Made by a program: the position numbers and the translations under genes | Part shown: positions 59,335-64,000 of the stretch, in pieces | Layout: each line of letters opens with the position of its first letter | Position numbering within the stretch: the first letter of the stretch is position 1 | Assembly: GCA_946800325.1 (NCBI GenBank) | Contig: OX326958.1 | Span: forward strand, 69,747,264-69,811,263 | DNA length: 64,000 bases | Direction: 5' to 3' | Origin: Luzula sylvatica | Taxonomy: Eukaryota > Streptophyta > Magnoliopsida > Poales > Juncaceae | Notes under the pieces: generated by a model | Told to the model about the DNA's origin: nothing | Seen by the model: only the letters and a program-made list of their open reading frames with translations | Database searches by the model: none

Positions 59335-60029
59335 TACTTAATTAAGTATCAACATTTTGGTACTTAATGTTTTTTTTTACCATCGAATTTGCATTGAGAT
59401 TTGCGTTTTTTCATGATGATCATTAAAGTTTGTTTAGCCTCCCGCTATATATATATTGGCTTTTGGGCTGTCAAAATGTTTACCATAAGATATTGGAGAA
59501 AACTATGTATGTTTTTCTTCACAAAGTATACTTACCACTACTTAAAAAAGTGTGTTAAGATATTGTTACTGACAATCATTTCTACAGGTTGTCCATAATA
59601 AAGGAACTTGTGGCTTTTTGAAAACATAGAAATGCATTATGATTGGGACAAAATACTAAGTTACTAATTTCCTAATGAAAAATTGTAATTGAATGTAGAC
59701 TAAAGTTTTCAATCGAAAAAAACAAATTGAATAAACAAGACTAGAATACTATGTGGGCTGTCAAAATGTTATCAAATTAGCCATACCAAAATGCAAAAAT
59801 GAAAATAATCCATTTTCAAAATCAAAAAAAAAAAGAAAAAAAAAAGAAAATAATCCATTTTCTGAATTCTTTAGTCTGGTCTCGTTTTTTTCTTTTTCTT
59901 TTTCTTTAGGACATGTAATTTATTTTTCTTTACCATGAGTTAGTATTAGAATATTTGGGTCATAATTCATTGTTCATTCCACGTTTTTTTAACATGGTTG
60001 ATGATTAAACGTAATAATTTTATTAATTT
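58572..60029. other. P450 3' flank and intergenic region
   Basis: AATAAA at 58641-58646 could be a polyadenylation signal. 59296-59333 is an (AT)n tract. 59735-59800 is a fragment of the dispersed repeat at 27885 and 38285. No gene. Confidence 0.5.
59296..59333. repeat. (AT)n microsatellite
   Basis: Pure AT run of about 19 units. Confidence 0.9.
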
Positions 60030-60290
60030 GAACTTCGAAAAAGGAGCCATATTTGGTACGAGATTGCGACTAACAAAAAACACGTATAAAAAAGTGGTTC
60101 AAAATATTTATCCAACTGTACAAGTTTTTATTTGTGAAGTTATGTAAAAATAAATAGCGCATTTCCAATACAAGTTACAACATTAGCGTATCAAATCTTC
60201 TCTCACTCCTTTTTGATGAATTAGTGGAAGACTAAAAAATAAATATCACACGTAAAAGCAGAGAACAAAACAAAACAAAAATTCCTATGA
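60030..60290 (-). repeat. Dispersed repeat, partial copy C
   Basis: Same orientation as 52780-53050 and inverted relative to 33370-33660. More diverged than copies A and B. Confidence 0.75.
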
Positions 60291-62480
60291 TATAAATGTT
60301 TCAATCGCAATATTCAAAACAGGAAAAGGAATTCTACCTCCCTATAATTTCTCGTTGCCTCGATGGGTCTCGTCACGGCCGTTCCAAATCGTGTGTACCT
60401 CGATGAGCTTCTAAAATGTATTTAAGGCTATGACCAATGTCTCAGTTGGTTCATACATATGACCAACCATCCGAAAAAGAATGACAATAGCTAAAGGATG
60501 GTGCATTATCACTGAACCACATATCCCATGTTATATTTAGTAGATATAATTTTGAACGTAATGTGGTCACACGTGTTAATTTTTTTTTTTTTTTTTGAGT
60601 TTGTTTATGTTACAACCCAAATTATACTCATATATGGAAGAAAAATATAATTGGTCCACAAACTCATCACAATATCGGTGACAAAATAAATTTATTATCA
60701 TTTCTAATTGACTCAATTAAATGTTAATTGATACGTTTAATTAACACATCAATAATTTTTAATATGTTAATATTAGTAGACGTGTCAATTCAATGAAACC
60801 GTAAATAAAATCGTTAATTGAGTCAATCAATAATACTAATCAAGCTACTTAATTTTTTTTTGCCACCTCATCAAGAATGTTATTTTTGTGTTATTCGGAC
60901 TCCATATATAATCCCTCTACGAAACAATAGCTCAATTGTTATCTAAATTCTTTTTGATATTTTTATGTTAATGGATGACATTTTAAATATATATTTCGAT
61001 TTTATGTGTATTATTCACGATTTTCTGATATTTGTTTTGAAACATTAATTTTGTTTGCATTATAACATGTATTTTTTTTTTGGTGAATTTATAATGATGG
61101 ACTAATTTCATGGATACTAATTCATTATAATGCATATATTCATGATAAAACAAATTTCATTAACATTTATTAATTATAATGCGTTTGTTGAGGCATAAGT
61201 CGATGGACATTGTGTTCCTCCCTATACTAATTGCTCGTCGTCTTCGAAATCAAACTTTAATGCCCATTCAGCCTTATCACGATCTGAAATAAAATTACAA
61301 ATAGTATGCGGCATTAGTCGATGGATAAGTTTGGTTTCTTGCACACAAATTAAGTTTGTTTCATTGAACAAGCTCCTATAAGTTTATTTTTATTTTTGCA
61401 TTTTGGTATGGGCTCACGTTAGTTTTTTTTTTTTTTTTGTATTTTGGGTGGTCCATGACTATCATTTATTTGTGTTATCAAATTAACATTTTCAATTTCT
61501 TGAGGTAATTTTGCATTTTAGTATTTTGTCTCGGCCCACTAGACCTTCAGCCCATTTAACATTATTAAATTTGTCTTTTCTCATTGATAACTTTAAGTCT
61601 AGATTCAATTACAATTTTTCATTAGCAAATTAGTAACTTAGACTTGCCATTTTAAAGTTTGGAAGGAAATTTTCGAACTTTTCAAGATATAATCTACGAC
61701 AAGTCAAGTTTTGAATTCAAGTTGAACTAGAACTACACGTAAGGAAAAACTACCTCTAGCTAGGAATAAATTTATCCATCCCTTATTTTTCACCTATCTT
61801 TGAGTCTCCTCATGAAGTCACATCATCATGGTTATTCATGATTATTGACCATTAGATTTTGTGATATTTATTCATCCTATAGACTTTTTAGTGATGTGTT
61901 TTGATCTAAACCATTGATTTATTTTTTAGATTTTTTGAAAATCATATTTTGTGTAGTCATTTATGTGTCATTATTTTACACCATGTTTTAAGCATCATTG
62001 GAAAAGCCACATCATCATACATCAATGACGTGGACTAATATTATTGGTTAGGTTCGCACTAGACTAAGTCTATTCAATTGTTATCATTTCACACAAAATT
62101 ACACGATCAAATGTGAATACAATGGAAGATGAAAAGTTTATATATGAAATACTAATAACTTAATATGTAATATTATAAACATACAACATATAGTAGTATT
62201 AATTTTAGAATTTTAATTTTAAAAATTCATCAAATATATTCGTTTTAATTTTCTCTTTATTTTGACATCCATATTAGCATAATTCGTACATACTATTTTC
62301 GATAATTTGAATTTGTAAACATATTATGTAAAAAATACAATGCAAAAAATGCTTTTTAGAAAATAAAATTTTAATTATTTTTCTTACATAATAGAAAATG
62401 AAAGATGAAAAGTTTATATATGAAATACTAATAACTTAATATGTAATGAGAAAAGCTAGAGTACTTAATTAAGTAAATTG
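60291..62480. other. Intergenic with dispersed repeat fragments
   Basis: No gene. 61225-61330 and 61440-61510 are reverse-complement fragments of the 28205-28375 and 27885-28010 repeats. 61770-61830 matches 54778-54840. Confidence 0.55.
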
Positions 62481-63480
62481 CTTGATGTACTTAAAGGTTT
62501 TAAGCCGTTTGATAGACGGAACGGTACGATACTCTAGACGTTACATAAGCCATTTTCACTTTTTTCAGACGTTACCTAATATATGCTTCTTTCCCAAACA
62601 ATACTTCAACCTTTCTCCCCAAAATTGGATTATTTGCAATGGCCATCTCCTTGCTCGCGTCAGGTTTTTCTTTGTGGGAAGCTCGCCCCAATTTCATTGA
62701 TCCACCCAACTGCCTGCCAGAGGGGAGATTTGCAGTGGATTTCTCGTCTGTGTTGTTCGCCTATGCCAGAGCGGTAGCGTACATTCGTAAATGTCTTCAA
62801 GAGGCTCGCCCCAGATTTAAGTTCTCGTCCCTATGCTACTATAGATTTGATCAACAGATTTGAATCGCTGAAAGATGCTTGCTTCGAGATTGGTTACTTT
62901 TCATGGTTATGGCTTGCCTCAACTTTCAGATTTGAATCCAATTTTGTTCGAAAAGGTAAAGCATTTAGCAAAACAAAAGTAGAAATTAATCGATAATTGT
63001 TTAGATATGGTTTTATTGTTTGTGGGCAATTTCTAAATTGTTTAGTAAGAACAATTTGTTCAAAGAATTTGATCTAGGTATGGCTTCTGTTCATCTACTT
63101 GTACTATGTTGAAACTAGTGATGGTTTTGTTTATATATTGTTCAATTAGGTAGGCTAATGTTTTTTATGCTTTGTTTATGGTTGTTATTTTCGGTTTGTT
63201 TTAAATAAAATTTGATTAATATGGCAAACTGATTGTTGGTGTATCATTTCATTTCAGAGATGTGCAGATATAATGTAGAAAGAGGGGGAGAAGGCGTATG
63301 TTGAGTTTCATGGTTTTTGTGAGTGAATTTGGTTATATTGCATGTGATCATTTTATTTGATATTTGGTGAATACGATTTAATTTTAGTTCGAAGGTCCGA
63401 AGGCTATTCAGGACGATCGTGTTGTCGAGATGGCTGATGTCGCAGACAATTACATGGCCGATCATGTTGTCGAGTTTTGG
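62481..63480 (+). other. Unrecognised exon-like sequence
   Basis: Higher GC than its surroundings at 62640-62960 and 63390-63480. An open frame at 62639-62863 reads MAISLLASGFSLWEARPNFI and so on; another stretch near 62820-62950 reads SLKDACFEIGYFSWLWLAST. Near 63390-63475 a frame reads EGPKAIQDDRVVEMADVADN. No single frame joins them, and I recognise no family. It could be a relic or TE-captured gene with introns. Confidence 0.3.
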
Positions 63481-64000
63481 ATGTGTATGAATTGTAAAAA
63501 TACAAACTTTATTATAAGAAAAGCTTTGAATGTTATGGCTACAATAAGATTGTAATTATGCAGATTATGTAATTATGAAATTTTGTTGAGTTGATGTGTT
63601 TATATATGTATATTCTTGTTTTATTTTCGTTATGTACCGTGTTATACAATTCTTCAAGGTTGGCGCTTATACTGGTACTGATATCATCACCGACAAATAT
63701 AGATTATTATTATGGAACATTTGAGATACTACTTAAAACTTTACAGTGTACAAAACAAACCAGCAATTTAATGTGTATGGATACAGAAGTCGAAAATATC
63801 ACAATTTACATTCAAAAAGAAAAATCACGTTTACCCCTTAATTTCCAAATTTTCACTCTTTTTGCAATTTGGTTGGCAGTTTTGCGAAAAACCATCAAAT
63901 TGGAAATTAACACTATAAATCATCAATAAATTTTAATTAAGTCCAAAAAAACTCTAAAATTACACAAAATCCAACATCATCACTGCTATAATCACCTCTT
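63481..64000. other. Intergenic, right end of window
   Basis: AT-rich. A 112-codon open frame (63591-63929) shows no recognisable domain and is likely chance. Confidence 0.4.

Overview
The window is about 64 kb of nuclear DNA from a flowering plant, probably a eudicot. It is strongly AT-rich, full of simple repeats, and packed with plant-type mobile elements: a Ty1/copia LTR element, Helitrons with the plant 3' hairpin, hAT, Mutator-like and PIF/Harbinger-like elements, a LINE and solo LTRs. The only host-type gene is a broken CYP71-like cytochrome P450. No intact host gene, rRNA, tRNA or CRISPR array is visible. Most calls rest on element structure read directly from the sequence (terminal repeats and target-site duplications, TSDs), not on database searches.

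Region by region. (1) 118-6417 is a young, nearly intact copia element. It is unusual because its long reading frame opens with about 390 codons of badnavirus-type (Caulimoviridae) reverse transcriptase and RNase H, fused in frame to copia gag-pol. The element therefore carries two RT/RNase H modules. One in-frame TAG (4116-4118) interrupts copia pol. (2) 6418-10036 is AT-rich intergenic DNA with microsatellites and a MITE-like hairpin. (3) 10037-26849 is a giant inverted repeat with 4.7-kb arms. The arms differ in length only by 2 bp in a poly-G tract and by one Helitron (14505-18026), which is present in the left arm and absent from the right, leaving an empty site. That Helitron carries exon fragments of a START-domain gene. 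Each arm contains a tandem sub-repeat array that changes orientation. The 3.9-kb spacer holds a second Helitron inside a MITE and a PIF/Harbinger-like element; a near-perfect 157-bp palindrome lies at the inner edge of the right arm. (4) 26850-36810 is intergenic DNA with MITEs, (AAT)n tracts, dispersed repeats and a degenerate coding-like block at 30.3-31.3 kb that I do not recognise. (5) 36819-38028 is a Mutator-like element with a 9-bp TSD. (6) 38484-41395 is a 5'-truncated LINE with a 14-bp TSD, interrupted by a 1.9-kb solo LTR. (7) 41.4-47.8 kb has a third Helitron end, a small foldback-like relative of the large inverted repeat, and a 0.5-kb hAT-like element whose empty site is preserved in a paralogous repeat. 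(8) 47795-50881 is a nested stack: an hAT element containing a solo LTR and a second hAT element, all three with perfect TSDs. (9) 50.9-56.3 kb is dispersed repeats and another MITE candidate. (10) 56313-58571 is the P450 pseudogene. (11) 58.6-64 kb is AT-rich intergenic DNA with dispersed repeat fragments and an unrecognised exon-like stretch near 62.6-63.5 kb.

The genes do not form a pathway; the window is a record of serial insertion. The two items most worth pursuing are the copia element that appears to have captured a badnaviral RT/RNase H, and the nearly identical 4.7-kb inverted repeat with foldback-like sub-repeats.
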